NCBI GenBank assembly: GCA_902729315.2
Contig: LR746279.1
Coordinates: forward strand, 3,504,001-3,568,000
Reading direction: 5' to 3'
Source: Spirodela intermedia
Taxonomy: Eukaryota > Streptophyta > Magnoliopsida > Alismatales > Araceae
DNA length: 64,000 bases
Positions 33,533-46,784 of the stretch are shown here, one piece after another; within the stretch, counting starts at the first letter, position 1; every line of letters starts with the position of its first letter. Position numbers and translations under genes: made by a program. A model generated the notes under the pieces. It was not told the DNA's origin and ran no database searches. It saw nothing but the letters and a program-made list of their open reading frames with translations.

Positions 33533-36333
33533 ATGGCAGAAGCCCCTAGTCTATCTCTAGTGCTAGTGAGTGTACTAGAGGAGTACCCTAGGCAAATTCG
33601 AACTCCCAAATATTCTTAATAAACATAGGTTCAATAGATTGAACCTTGACGTGACTCAGTCATTGTATATTAAATCATGTAAATATAAAATTTATAAAAT
33701 TAGAAAATATAAATTTTTGGATATTTAGAAGTATTTCTAAATAAATATATCAATTATACTTCATAAAAAATTCCAAAAATAGTGGTAATTTTCTAGGTCG
33801 ATCACAAGGATGTAATATAATATCTAGTAATTATTCAGAATTTTTCTCAATGAATACGATTTTCTATGAATTTTATACTAGGAAATAAAAAGGAAATATA
33901 TTTAAAATTCACAAAAAAGGGAAATAAGGGTGCGGATGTTAGGATGACATCAGCACTAGGTGAGCGCGAATCGAACGGAAATAGAATTCCGCCCAGCGAT
34001 TCTTACGTAAGCAATTACGAACGATTTAATTGATCAAATTAAGATCTGTAAAAGCCGGAAGAATCATAATAGAACAAAGTATATTTGGTAAATTAAAAAC
34101 ACAAAAGTTATCACTAAATGAAGTGTAAAGTAAATTGAAAGCAGTAAAACAGAGTTCCGGCATTGCGACGGCGATGCGTTGGTGATGTACCGGAATCCTG
34201 AGCGTTCGGGAGGATCATCGTGTAGTCTCCACGGCCTCGAAGGCTCTCCTTGAACAAAGACGACGTGGGCAATCTCTAAATCTTCTCGCGAAGTTTAGAG
34301 ATCAATGAACTGGGTCGTCGAATTGTCTCTGGCGGCTGTCACCCAGTAGAGCAGAAAAACGACAACTTTGTGGCTCTCTGGCGGCTGTCACCTGACAGAG
34401 AGGAGCTGGATGGAGGTGGGGTGCGTGTCAGAGAGCTTCATCCTCAAGTCCGTGCAGCAAGAGGAGGCTCTTCATCGCATCTGGTATGCTCTCAAGAGGT
34501 GGCGACTGGTCTCTCGGCGGATCGTCCTCTTCCCGATGACGACTTGTTCGTCGATCAATCAGAGATGATTTACTCGATGGATTCGTGATCCTTTTATCGC
34601 GAATTGTTCAGTAATTTTAGTAGCAATGCTCCGCGAATCGTGTTGACGAGATTTTCGCCGATGATCCAGCAATTATTGTTGCTTAATCCTTCACCGGCGA
34701 TCTGTAAGAAAGTCGTGATAATTAGATAAAAATATATGAATTTTGACTCTGAGAGGATTTGAACTCGCACCGATCGCCCGCCTTTGAGGAAGGTGTGACA
34801 AGGGTTTAGTCCCACATCGGTTGTGCGTCGATTTTTTGAGCGAATATATAGTAATATTAGCTTTTAAGCAAAGTCCTTTCTCTCGCGTGTACGACCACTC
34901 CTTGCCCCACAGCCGACTGGCCACCGGTGACGTGGAAGGGGAGTGGGCGCACACGTGCCCTCTCGATCCAAGCTGCTAAACTACTCGAGCCCCTGCTCGT
35001 GGCTTCTCCCCGACTGCGCTTCCGACCCACCTGTGGGCCCGGCTGGCCGGCGGGTTCCCCCATTTTACAATATTTTTATTTTTCTTTCTTGTTCGTCATT
35101 TATCTCAAAAGTAAGACTGTAAAAATCATATAAAATCATAAATCATACTTTAACACAAATATAAGTCTATTTATCATGAGTTAAGGCTGAAACTATATTA
35201 TTTACTAATTATTAACTCATGATCATGAAGACTTATCAAACCTATTACAATGGGATGAATATGTGAAAATGATTTTACTTGGCCAGAGGATATTAATCCA
35301 TCGCAAGAGTGGTAACCCTAATAGCCCAACAGATCCACGACACATTACATGGCAAGAGGTAGATGCCATCATTAAAGCGTGATTGCTAGAAAATATGGCA
35401 CCATCTACTAGTGACCACCTCCTTCGGATTTTGATAGTGAAAGACACATGGGAGAAACCTGACCGTATGCACATGAAGCATAATGATGAGGGTGAAATCT
35501 TATGCTTAACCACCAAAGCTATGAACCTTACTCAAGGGAATAGACCGGTGATGGACTATGTAGTCAAACTAGAAACCATCGAGATGGAGGTCAATCATTA
35601 TAGACCAACCACAAATCTAGATTTTTTTGAACAAACATACATCTTGAAGGATCACTTGTATCGATTCTTATCTTGTTTAAATTCACCTTTTGTACAATTG
35701 GTTGGTTAATTGTTGAACAAGGAAAGAGTTCTTAATTTCGAAGAAGCCATGGGAATTATTAAGAGGGAAGAGAATAGGCTGACACTGTTGAACAAAAATC
35801 AGCAAGCTGATAACTCAGCATTGGTAACAACAAATATAGGGGGAGCATCAGTCAACACTAGTTGTGGCTGGGAAGGGAAGAGCGAGGCAAGTTCGTCACA
35901 TTCTAACAAAGGAAAACAAGGCCAAAACCTAGAGCAAGTGACATACCTAAAGGCAAATCTATGGTGCTCATTCTACCAAAAAAGGAGACATACTTGTGAC
36001 AATTGCTGGAAATTACATGGTAAGCCTCCAAGAGTAGGACATGGGTACATAAGTGTATCCCCTTCCCATACACATTGGCAAGAAATTAGCTCTACAAGCT
36101 CCACTAAGGGAGAGGTGAACTTGACACCTATCCCTCAACCAGCAAATTCCAAGGATGGGGAAATTGATAGACTTAAGGAGGAGATTGAGAAGTTGTGGCA
36201 ACTCATCACCTCAAGTACCATAACATCATTAGCAACCTCCTTGGATACTTTTTCGATCTCTTACACTTCCCTCTCATTGAGTTTCCATTCTCCCAGTCAT
36301 ACAAACATATATCTAAGGGATAAAGATACATAG
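33533..36333 (+). pseudogene. Copia gag, split by a solo LTR
   Basis: ATG 33533 (MAEAPSLSL) begins gag; a solo LTR interrupts at 33647-35238. Afterwards come the capsid region (MLENMAPSTS onward, 35383) and a zinc knuckle at 35965-36010. The knuckle reads WCSFYQKRRHTCDNCW, so the second Cys of C-x2-C-x4-H-x4-C is a Tyr. A TAG after GQ..FVQLVG at 35707-35709 breaks the frame. Non-functional. Confidence 0.85.
33647..35238 (-). mobile_element. Solo LTR (reverse) nested in copia gag
   Basis: 1592 bp, begins TGACGTGACTCAGTC and ends ATGAAGACTTATCA, the reverse of the repeated gypsy-family LTR. A perfect duplication AACCT flanks it (33642-33646 and 35239-35243). No internal sequence, so it is a solo LTR. 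Its as-1 region has decayed to GGATGTTAGGATGACATCA. The frames at 34368-34588 and on the other strand are LTR sequence. Confidence 0.92.
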
Positions 36334-36897
36334 ATCCTTGACTTAGGGGCCATAGATCATATGTTTCCACTCAAAAATTATTTTCAAACCTATGAACCAT
36401 GTTTTAAGGGTAGACAAATATTAATTGCAAATGAGAAACTTATACCAATAGTTGGTATAGGTTCCATAGAACTTCCAAGAATAGAAAAAATACATCATGT
36501 TCTTCATGTGCCTCTATTATCAACAAACCTAATCTCCCTTAGTAAGCTTAGACAATTCATCACTCATGACCTTCTGATTACTCTTAATGGCTGTGTCGTA
36601 TATGATAAGGACATAAAATGGAGGACTGGACTTGCTAAAGAGAGGGAAGGTCTATATTACATAGGAGGCCTCAACAGAACAAAAAAGACACATCCACAAA
36701 TGATACAAACAGCGACAACAACACCAAGGGTAACATCAAGGGGGAGCCACAAGTTGATTGAACTACTTATGTTGATCCATCTTCACCTAGGACATCTTTC
36801 TATCTTAATTATTAAATATTTATTCCTACAATTGTGTAAGGAACTTGACGATAATAGTTTATTATGTGAGGTATGCCAATTAGTCAAGCATAAATGA
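36334..36897 (+). pseudogene. Copia protease and pre-integrase region
   Basis: The protease motif reads ILDLGAIDHM (about 36334-36363), where copia enzymes have D-S/T-G; the middle residue is Leu, which should abolish activity. The open frame 36361-36897 continues through the GAG-pre-integrase region with an HHCC-like finger (HLHLGH then CEVCQLVKH). In-frame stop just before the protease (TAG 36331-36333). Confidence 0.8.
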
Positions 36898-36929
36898 TCT
36901 ATTTATTCTCCATTTGACTCAAGATCTTT

Positions 36930-37670
36930 TAAACCTTTTGACTTGATTCATAACGATGTGTGGGGGCCAACACCAACGTCGACCATGAATGGTTGTCGTT
37001 GGTTCATCACCTTTATTGATGATTGCACTCATATGACGTGGGTATGGTTGATGAGTCACAAATTTGATGTGACTGAAACATTAAAAATATTCTTCCAAAT
37101 AGTGAAATAACAATTTAGTATCACGATTAAATGTTTTAGAACTGATAATGTGAAGGACTACATCAATAAGGATTTAGTCTAATTCTTTCTTACAAATGGA
37201 ATGATTCATGAGACATCTTGTGTAAACACTTCTCAAAAAAATGGGATTGTAGAGAGAAAAATCAACACCTATTAGAAGTAACTAGAGCACTTCTTATCCA
37301 AGAAAATGTCTCAAAATACTTGTGGGGGGAAAGCAATACTTACGGCCACTCACCTAATTAATAGATTGCCGTCAAGGATTTTGGACAAAAAAGGTCCTAT
37401 TGAGGTCTTAGAGTCCCATATTCTGAGGTTAAAACTCAAAACCAACCTTACACTTAAAGTATTTGGATGTGTGGCATATGTACACCTATATTGTACCAAG
37501 AATTTAAACCCAAGGGTACTTAAATATATATTCTTGGGCTACTCAATAACTCAGAAATGATATAACTATTATGATCCTAAAACTAAGAAATTTTATGTCA
37601 CTCGAGATGTCACCTTCAATGAAAGTGAAAATTATTATAAAATAAATGAAGCCTTAGAACCTACATCTTT
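36930..37670 (+). pseudogene. Copia integrase
   Basis: Core motifs with the three acidic residues still recognisable: HNDVWGP, RTDNVKDY (usually DNG), NGIVERK. Then the open frame 37306-37560 with THLINRLPS and VFGCVAYVH, and KTKKFYVTRDVTF. Internal stops at about 37108 and 37180 and a frameshift before 37306. Confidence 0.85.
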
Positions 37671-38009
37671 AGAGAGGATGGGTGACAAGACCACATCTCA
37701 AGGAAGTTATTTGCTTGTGATAAGGGGGAGTCAAATTCAGAAAAATGAAGTATAGAAAAAAGATTTGGATAGACCTATACAAGAAGGGAAAATGAACAAA
37801 TCACACACACTACTTCAGTAGATGATTTAACTCATGAGACTATGCTAGATCATCCATCAGAACCACAAGAAAATTTAGTAAACTTTTTGGTTCATCAAAA
37901 CATTAATAAGAATATTACTTATCTATGGAAAACTTATTTCTCCTTGCATATGTTATCTACAGCCCACTCTTCATTTCTTACGAAGGTAGGCTCCATACCC
38001 ATTTCATCA

Positions 38010-38900
38010 GCACTTAATGAAGCTATAAATAATGTAGAATGGAAAAGGGCTATGGAAATAGAAATGAATGCATTGATAAAAAATAACACATGGGAACTAG
38101 TTAAGCTCTCAAGCAATAAATGAACGATTGGGTGTAAATGAGTATTTACCATTAAGTATAATCCAAATGGAACGATAGAGAGGTATAAGGCTAAGTTGTT
38201 AGCAAAGGATATACCCAGAAATTAGAGATTGATTATGATGAGACCTTTGCTCTAATAGTAAAATTAAATATCATGAGGATTTTAATCTCTATGGCAGCAA
38301 TGAAAGGATGGTAGCTTAACCAATTATATGTGAAGAACACTTTCCTACATGGGTCACTAAATGAGGAGATATATATGGATATGCCTCCACGTTTTAGGGA
38401 AGAGAAAAATCAGCACTTTGTGTGTAGATTAAAAAAGTCTTTATATGGACTTAAACAATCTCCAAGAGCATGGTTTGGCAAGCTCTCAACCACTATGCAT
38501 GGTGATCATACTCTTTTCTTTAAACATTCTAGAAATAGAATTTCTATTTTATTAGTTTACATTGATGACATGATACTTACTAGAGATGATCTATTATATA
38601 TAGAAATGTTAAATGATAAATTATCTACATGCTTCAAAATTAAAAGACTAGGAAATTTAAAGTACTTTCTTGGTATGGAAATTGCATATTTTAGATGTGG
38701 TATTTTCTTACCTCAATTGAAATATACTTTAGATTTACTTAAAGAAACTAGAACTAGTGATATTAAACCGGCAACCACTCCCATTGCCCTCATGGGAAAT
38801 TGGGTCAAGGTGAAGATAGTCCACCAATTGGTAGAGGAAGATATTAGAGGTTGATTGGTACACTGATTTATTTATCTCACACTTGACCAAATATTACCTA
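38010..38900 (+). pseudogene. Copia reverse transcriptase
   Basis: Starts with SALNEAINNVEWKRAMEIEM, has LYGLKQSPRAWF (about 38440-38475) and the catalytic box YIDDM at 38558-38572. The stretch between about 38125 and 38330 has stops and a frameshift. RT is therefore recognisable but dead. Confidence 0.88.
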
Positions 38901-38919
38901 CACAATAGAATTATTGAGT

Positions 38920-39513
38920 TAATTTATGCACAATCTTAGAGAAGTACATAATGCAGCAGTAAGACAAGTACTTCTTTATTTAAAGGGTACACCAGGTTAT
39001 GGCCTATTATTTCAACCACATGGGCATACTAACATGGAAATATTCACTAGTTCTAACTATCTAGGTTCTATTGTAAACTTACAATCTATTTCAGGGTACT
39101 ATTCATTCTTAGGAAGAAACCTAATCACATGGTGTAGCAAGAAGTAGCTAGTGGTTTCAAGATCTAATGTAGAGTCTGAACTTCAAGTAATGGCACAAGG
39201 AGTGTGTGAAGTATTATGGATTAAAGAGATTTTAAAAGACCTTAAGATTCAATATGATTCACCCACCAAACTCTTATGTGACAACAAGTCAGCTATAGAT
39301 ACTGCTCACAATCTAGTACATCACGATCGGACCAAGCACGTGAAAGTAGATCGTCATTTCATCAAGGAGAAGATAGAGAATGAGATCCTCACTATCCAAC
39401 ATGTTAGGTTTAAGAAGCAATGTGCAGACATCTTCACCAAAGGATTACATGGATCTACTATGAGAAGATTGTTAGGCAAGTTGAGGATGGAAGATATTCA
39501 TTCCACAACTTGA
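38920..39513 (+). pseudogene. Copia RNase H
   Basis: Open frames 38926-39144 and 39151-39513 separated by a TAG at 39145-39147. Motifs: SISGYYSFLG, then SRSNVESEL with the conserved Glu, then CDNKSAI, then RTKHVKVDRHFIKEKI and ADIFTKGL. Ends just before the polypurine-like GAAGGGAAG (39512-39520) and the 3' LTR. Confidence 0.88.
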
Positions 39514-39520
39514 AGGGAAG

Positions 39521-39748
39521 TGTTAGAATAAGTGATATTGGGTGTGATGAACCCAATTACTTATTGGTATCAAATCTAACCACTTATACCCGACATAAAT
39601 CTAATAGTCAGAACTCATGTATTAAAAGGGTCACGAACCTAACTCAAAATGAATGAATTTTATTTTTTTTCTCTCACCCTCTCATGCTCTAATAGCTCCC
39701 CTACTCGTGGCAACCATGCCCTAGCTCAAGGTGGGAGAATCTCTGACA
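39521..39748 (+). repeat. Copia 3' LTR
   Basis: 228 bp, TGTTAGAATAAGTGATATTG to GAGAATCTCTGACA, followed by the duplication AGTAG (39749-39753). Confidence 0.92.
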
Positions 39749-40150
39749 AGTAGGAATGGTTTAAACAAAATTTGCCAAGTTTCATTGTTCACCATTCAAG
39801 TTTAAATCATGGGAATATCCATTCGACCTCTCCATTTTCTCAAGTCAGTCTCATTCCATGTCGAAGATTATTGAACTCCATAGTTCCTGCACTGAATTTA
39901 ATGATCCTGTGGACTCAATCATCCTTGACCCCCTGAACCTCGTTTCATCTACAAATTCAACCTCCTAGAAGTTAGAAATCAAGAAACATGACTACGGTGC
40001 CGGTCTTCCCTGTTGGTACATGCTAAAGAGATGCAGTACCATCGGTAGACAATCCAACTACAAGTGGCTTTAATTGTTTCGTCAGTTTCTGCGTTGGAGT
40101 GATGAGAGTTAAACAGCTCATGTTGGTGCAAATAGAAGGCTGAATTCCAT

Positions 40151-40207
40151 GGCAATGCTTCTCTCACTTCTCTTCGTGTTGCCCTCATCCGCAACTATCA
40201 GTGATAG
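40151..40207 (+). pseudogene. Signal-peptide-like ORF (D-type, copy 3)
   Basis: MAMLLSLLFVLPSSATISDR then stop. It corresponds to the 26717 ORF of module 1 and lies after the copia insertion. Similarity downstream (RMMDTSSTEVTTPQRQ versus KLDASRVEVAPTPQRR) falls in another frame, so the original product was probably longer and one copy is frameshifted. Confidence 0.35.
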
Positions 40208-40869
40208 GTAACTGCATTCCAGGGGTCACTCTTGCCTTCGTAGTGTCACCATCCATGAGGATGATGGACACTTCAAGCACCGAAGTCACAACCCCGCAGC
40301 GCCAACATTCAATGTAGAGAATTGGATTCAAAGATTTACCTAGGTGCTTCAAGTTTTGATTGCCTCACTGACGTCTTACGTAAAACTTTGTTTGTGTTCG
40401 TGCATATCTCCCTCTCGCTTGGTAATTCCGTGCCAGAAGGGAGATCAATAAAAGATCAAGTTTGGTTTACCTCATAGAGGGAGGGTTGTTCATAATGAGA
40501 GACCTCGCTGTAATTCGTGTTATCATTGGAATGCAGATTTAATTTCACCTCTTAATGTAACATATTTAGATGCCATTGGTAGGTTTAGCTTCAGCTTTCT
40601 GAACAGGTTTTTATTTGATTATATGCTACGGTATAGTCTTTTACAAGGCAAAAAAATAATCTAGGTGTACTGTGTCTATTGTCACCTGAAGGAGCCAGAT
40701 CACTATTTGGATAACCATATATTCATAAACTAGAGTACAAGGCTAGATGAAAGTGTAATATATTGTTTTCATTTTCTCATTTTTAATAAACATATAATCA
40801 CATGTAAAATGATTCATTAAATTTTCGGAAAAAATCCTCAATACATATTTTGAAAGTATGGTCCTTCAA

Positions 40870-43800
40870 ACTTGTGAAGCATCAAAGATTGAATTGTGTT
40901 TAGTGGATCAAGAAATCTGTCTCTTAAATTTCATTATAAAGTGGCCTCAAAATGTCAGTGCTGAATGACTTAAAATTTAGACCTTGGATGTGGCAATCTT
41001 AATATTACTTCAAAGGAAAAATGACATATAACCTACCAACAATGGTGAGAAAGGTAGAATTGATGTGCCCTCCCCTTCTTCTAGCTATGATTACTAGCCC
41101 ATGAGAGGGGTATTTTGGCATTTCTGAAGAATTCTAAATCATTAAATATGCACCACTGAGTTTATGTACAAGATGATAAATTGGGATACTATTGGTCAAA
41201 ATATGAATATTGACATCATGATGAGGTTGTCTCAGATTAGCAAAAGATTTATTCAAAATAATTCGTATCATACAAAGTCAGCTATGGTTGAGTAGATCAG
41301 CTATCTATAATGTCCTCTAGAAGTTAACCACTATGTTATAGCAATGGTTTACCATGTTCAACTTTAATCCGATTGAAAATCTAGTTAGTATGAACTGGCA
41401 TACTAGCTTTGCTATGCATATTTTAATGCATGAACATCTTTGCATAACATTTTCCCTTATTTTGATGTACCCTCCATCCGAAGGAAATAACTCAATGCTC
41501 CACTGTCACTAAAGATCATAGTGGAGCTAAGGAGCCCTTCACTTATGAAAGCATTAAAATTCTTACAAATTACATGATTTCAATTTTGAAGATGGATGTG
41601 TCACACACTTCAGCTAGCAAAAACAAAAGCATTTATATACCATTATGAACAATATTTACTTGGGAGTATAAGCTTTACTTGAAATGTGTACATGGAAATT
41701 TTAACAACACAAATATAGATGGCAACACCAGAGTATATCACTTACAAGCAAAGCATACATGTTGTACATGAACTTCTTTATATATACATTCAGAAGAAAG
41801 TGCATGAAGTTCACATGATTTATGGTAGCAGAGGCTATGATGATTTTTTTTGTTGAATTTTGGACACCATTATTGATATTTCAAGTAACCATCTGATAGT
41901 CTCTTGAATCATCTACTTGAAATAGGTGACAAATGTTCCCTAGGTACATCTTCTAGATTAAGACATCTAAGTAGGACTAAGTCGATCATATACTTAAGAG
42001 AAGATCAATTGTCCAAATGTATGACAAAAACTGTGTCACGGAGGGTATGAATTCATCCTTTTAAGATTTTCAAGCCTTCCATAACCTTTTAATGATTTTC
42101 CCTAAGCTACACTAAGTAAGATGACATGTATTGGGTCAATTTTGTTGGTCTACATGCTTCCCAAAAATAATCAAGTCACATGCTCTTTCCTCATAGTTTG
42201 ATCTTTTGTCTTAAATCTACTAAACAAAGCTTTTTACTGTTGAATTTTTCAGCATTCTCTCCAAAAGATAAAAAAATCAAATTTACAAGATAAGAAATCT
42301 CCTTACAATAGATTTCACATGTCCATTTCTCTACACTAGATATGAAGGCACTAGCTTGCTTTTCTTTTCTCACCAATATGCTCCTAAGTTCCCTTGCATA
42401 TAAAGATGAGGAATATTTAAGAAATAAGACACTAATGAGTGATTCTCAAAGTAGATTATTATGATTCCTGATAACACATGAATAATGTGTAGGAATACAC
42501 CTTAACTTAGTTAATTTTACATTTCTATGATATTATTAATGTGTTGTTCACATCAATATTTATGATTTTTTAACATGTTTCAAGGTATCTTAATGTTTTA
42601 AATATTTTTTAAAAATTTATGAGATCAATCTCCTCCTTATACACATTTGAGTGGCTTATTAAATAGAATTATTATGGACATTGAATATGCTTTCATAATT
42701 TTACTAATTATTTTCCAATGATTTTAGGGATTTATGACTCAAGTTGTGGGCATTGTATCAATGCCTACAATCCAACCATCTAATTGTTGTCCCCAAAAGT
42801 GAGGAGGCATTTTTTTGGCTGGAGATGGATCCAACAGCCAAGGAGGAGAGAAATTGAGAAAGTGTCCACCGATCTAAGGGCATGTAGCCCTACCAAAATC
42901 ATGAAGCCATTATAACCTTTTGGCAGTTTCTGTCACACGAGTGAGGGGGGGAAGATAGGGGTGCATTGTCCTATCCATTTGGGAAAAACTAATGTTACGA
43001 ATAGCTTCTCATGAAGGAAACCTTTGATGATAGAGCCAACCCTGAGGGTTTAGAGGTTTTTGAGCTCTACATTGTGTGAATGCAAGTGTGTCAATCCAAA
43101 GAGCTCCTCATCTTGCTTAAATGAGGACTCTCCCACTACTTTGAATGAACACCTCTTCTTGACAGAAGGAAGGAGCAGTGACATCAGGTTAACTTCGAGA
43201 TGAAAGAAGTTTCATTTATTTTAGGTTAGATTTTAGTAAGGAATTTAAGAGTAAAAGTCATGAAAAATTGATTGTTGTTCTCATACCAACCAAATCTAAG
43301 AAATTGTACCTAGATTCATCACCCTCTTTTCTATGTTTCCAATCCACAACCTCTCATTTTCTTCTCCACTATATCCTTCATTAGAACAACAATCAATTAT
43401 TTGTGAGATGACCTGATTCCTTAATGAGATGACCTGACTCGCTATTATTTGTGAGTATTTCATGAATCAAACTAAACCATAACTCATAATATTTTTGACT
43501 GAGGAGATTAAGGACTGAAAATTATAATTTAGACAAATCATTTGGAAAAGACTAGTCTAAATTGACTCTAATGTTCACAAAAATGATAGTTTCTATAATC
43601 AGGTTTTACTAACTTAATATTGGGTCATCCTACGTATGTGTCAACATGAGATTCTTTGATTTAGGTTTATTTTATTATTGGAGGTTAAATTAAGGTAGTT
43701 TTGATGATGCAAACACTTGTAAAAGATCAAATTATGATTAAATTCGACACTATTTAGAAATATTTTTAATAATAAATCTCATATATCTAATTGTAAATTT

Positions 43801-45678
43801 ATAATGAATTTGTGACTCAGCATTGAATTTAATTTTTAGCTCAACCGCACTAAAGAGAATTATTATTTTGTAAATTACTTTCAAAATAAATAATATTTAT
43901 AGAAAATGTCATAGTGATAAAGTAATGTTTTAGACCGATCTAGGGGCCTATAGCCCTACCAAATTTGTGAAGAAAAATACTAATATTGAAGCATAGTCTA
44001 TTATGTACTTTTGAATTATTGCAATATCAAATTAATTGATTTAATTTCAAATATTAATTCACTACATAGGATTTTTTGAATAGATCAAATATAATTTCAA
44101 AAACTATTTTAAATATTCCTCATTACCCAAAATATGATATAAACATTGAGATTCAATGCATCTACTTCACGATAATTTTTATTTGAGGCAATGTGGATAA
44201 GTTTTGATTGTTAAATCACCATTTCATATGTACATGTATTATTTGATTATGTTTTAATAATATTTGGCTTCTTCCTAAGCTAGACCAGGCTTTATATAAT
44301 TCAAAAATAAATATTATGTCAATAGAAATACAAATTTTTAAAGTACACTATATTGGTTTTCTAATCTTTCAAATTGCTAACTATATTAGGTGAAATAGAT
44401 GTTGGAAGAGAGTAAAAAATAAGAGAGGTTTTCAAAATAGATTTCTCAATAAATACAATTCCTTTTCAATGGTTCATTACTTTTAATGATCCTCTCTAGA
44501 ACCACTATTATTCAAGAACTCAATATTTTCTGAAGAAAATTCTAAGCGAATTATGAAGTCTTTAGGTAAGTCAAACATCATAAAGGCAATGAATTGGTGA
44601 AGTAATATTAGGCATTGAAGGATTATCCTCAACAAGATCAAACCAAAAGTACCTTTTACCTTTTACTCGCATAAAAATGAGAAGGGAATATAAGAGTAAA
44701 GATGGCATCAAGTTCCAAACAAGCCTTAAGTCAATGCCATCTTCATGAAAACAGCCCATAGTAAAATATTTATATTCTTTGTGAGATAAACTTGGGATTA
44801 AATCTTCATTTAATCACTTAAAAGACTTGATCGATTATTTAGAGTTGTGAATTTATAGGATAATTTCAAAATAAATTTCTATGAGCTAGAATATTCAATT
44901 TAGTAGAACCTAATAAGAAAACTTAATATCTTTTAAGTGAACATAGGTAAGAGCTGAAAAACATAAAATCCTTAAGACTCATATTGATAGATCTAAAATA
45001 ATTATGACTTAACATTTGTAAAATGAGATTTAATATCTTCATTTGTGGTGACTGAAGTCAAGATATATTCAACTCTCTTTCTTGATCTATCATAACCTCA
45101 AATCCAACACTTACAATATGTCAAGATTTGTTGTACAAAATTTGAGACGCTTTGACACTTGTTGAAATAGTTTGAAATATCTTACATGCTAGATCTTAAT
45201 GAGAAATCTTTCTGAAAAAAAAATATTTCCTCACTTTTTGCTTTGTAATCACTGTGTTGATTGACCTATGAGTTGGTACATAGAAGACATGAATCAAATG
45301 TACTAGATCAAACCATTTATCTTCATCTAGTTGTTTATACACTATTAACATATTTATGATGATTTTCTCTTGTATCATTATTTTTCAACTTCAAAAATTC
45401 TTAAGCAAACAAAGATTCAATAAACTAAGTAAATAATGCTTAAAATATGTAGCATAGCTTCTTTATGCTCAAGGTAGTCATTTATTTTTTATTAACATAT
45501 TACAATAATTTTATTGTAATATCACAGTGAGCATCCTTTTTATCATCATTTGAGTTGTATCCTAAGATTTTTGAGGTCTTCTAATCTAATTTAATGTATC
45601 TTTTATATGTTCCACAATATTTCTTTTCTAGAAGGTTTGTAAGCTTAAAAATAATTCGTAAAGACATTGACTTTATAA
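40870..45678. other. AT-rich intergenic stretch, no gene seen
   Basis: About 4.8 kb without a supported ORF, LTR or RNA gene. Short open frames at 42191-42376, 44571-44759 and 45196-45378 have no recognisable motif. A short phrase GGGCCTATAGCCCTACCAAA at about 43946 resembles one near 42886, too short to define a repeat. Confidence 0.4.
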
Positions 45679-46227
45679 GCCTTTATGTTTTGCTGTCAAA
45701 AATGTACAAAAGGGTAAAATAGTAAATTATGTTTTTTACCAGAATATTTATAAGATTCTTAAAATTCTTGTTAGAGATTTAATTAAATAATGTTTTGATG
45801 ATAAAAAATACACATGCTATCAATAAAGATGTTGAATTGTAAATGTTCATTACACAAATCATATATAAATGCTTTTCTATATAGGAGCATGAAATTAATA
45901 GAGTATTTGAGTCTATGATTTTTAATTATTTCTTTATTTTTATTTTACTATTTAAAATTATCACTATGGGAAAGCTTAATATTTATAAGCTTAATGAGTA
46001 AAAAAAAATGATTAACAAATCAAAAGAAGAAATAAGTTTTGAAATTAAAAAATAGTATGAAAGTTTCCTCATATGCCAGATGTACTTGATGTAAAATCAT
46101 ACTTTCAATTAATCCACTAAATTAAAATTCTATGCATTGCCATTTAGGACATTCATAATATTGATAAATCTTAATCAAAATATGATTTGAAAAATTATGT
46201 TAGTAAAATAGTAACTTTTTTCATATG
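45679..46227. repeat. Flanking block shared with 15.87-16.49 kb, copy 2
   Basis: Begins TGTCAAAAATGTACAAAAGG and tracks the 15874 copy with substitutions and indels up to ATATG before LTR G. It lacks a segment near 45905 that the first copy has. No coding seen. Confidence 0.65.
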
Positions 46228-46784
46228 TGACATGATCTAATCACTGTATAATAAATCACTTAAATTTAAAATTAATAAAACTAAAAATACTATTTTTTGA
46301 ATTTTTAGAAATATTTTAGTACAAATAAATCAATTATAATTCACTAAAATGATCTAAAAATAGCAAGAAATTTCATAGATGTAGTATAATATTAGATAAT
46401 ATTTTAAATTTTTTCTTAGATAATATAATTTTTAGGCTAAATGATGAAGTTAAAATATATTTCAAAATTTATCAAAATAGAAAATTCAAGTGCAAATGTC
46501 AAAATGATGGTTGTGCCCCAATTGACGAATCTAAGTAGAAATAAAATTTTACCTTATAATTATTACGTAAATGATTATAGATAATTTAATTAATAGAATT
46601 AAGATTTCTAAAAGCCAAAGGAATCATAACTAAATGAGGAAGATTCTCGTAACTTCAAATCACATAGAGTCCCACTCAATTAAGTAAAAATTAAATTTAA
46701 AATAGTAAAGGCAAGAGTTATGACTTCACAGTATTAATTGTAAAAATTCTGTGTTAAGAAGGATTATTAAGTAATATTGATGAC
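46228..46784 (-). repeat. Old reversed LTR G, first part
   Basis: Begins TGACATGATCTAATCACTG and matches LTR F from its start. It is broken after GTAATATTGATGAC by the insertion 46785-50259 and resumes at 50260. Strong CpG loss, like LTR F. Confidence 0.8.

Larger units (their letters stand above)
33140..39748 (+). mobile_element. Ty1/copia retrotransposon, degenerate
   Basis: Two short LTRs (33140-33369 and 39521-39748) start TGTTAGAATAA and end with CA. A primer-binding site TGGTATTAGAGC (initiator Met tRNA type) is at 33370. The interior runs gag, protease, integrase, RT, RNase H, the copia order. Excluding the nested solo LTR it is about 5.0 kb. Many stops and frameshifts make it dead. 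RNase H features (HVKVDRHFIKEKI, ADIFTKGL) suggest an Ale/Retrofit-like lineage, tentatively. Confidence 0.92.
30338..40860 (+). repeat. Tandem module, copy 3, split by a copia element
   Basis: Block A 30338-30860, block B 30890-31385, block C 31840-32780, then sequence matching the C-D spacer to 33139. The copia element 33140-39748 follows, and module sequence resumes at 39754, with block D running to about 40860. Removing the insertion restores the A-B-C-D order of module 1. The 91-codon frame in block A (30579-30854) is not kept open in modules 1 and 2, so it is not called a gene. Confidence 0.75.

Noticed and set aside
34368-34588. Two overlapping 66-72-codon ORFs
   Set aside because: They lie in the solo LTR at 33647-35238, and the same frames occur as broken forms in the other LTR copies.
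42886-43975. Possible two-copy repeat around GCCCTACCAAA
   Set aside because: Shared phrase is only about 20 bp with no extension on either side.
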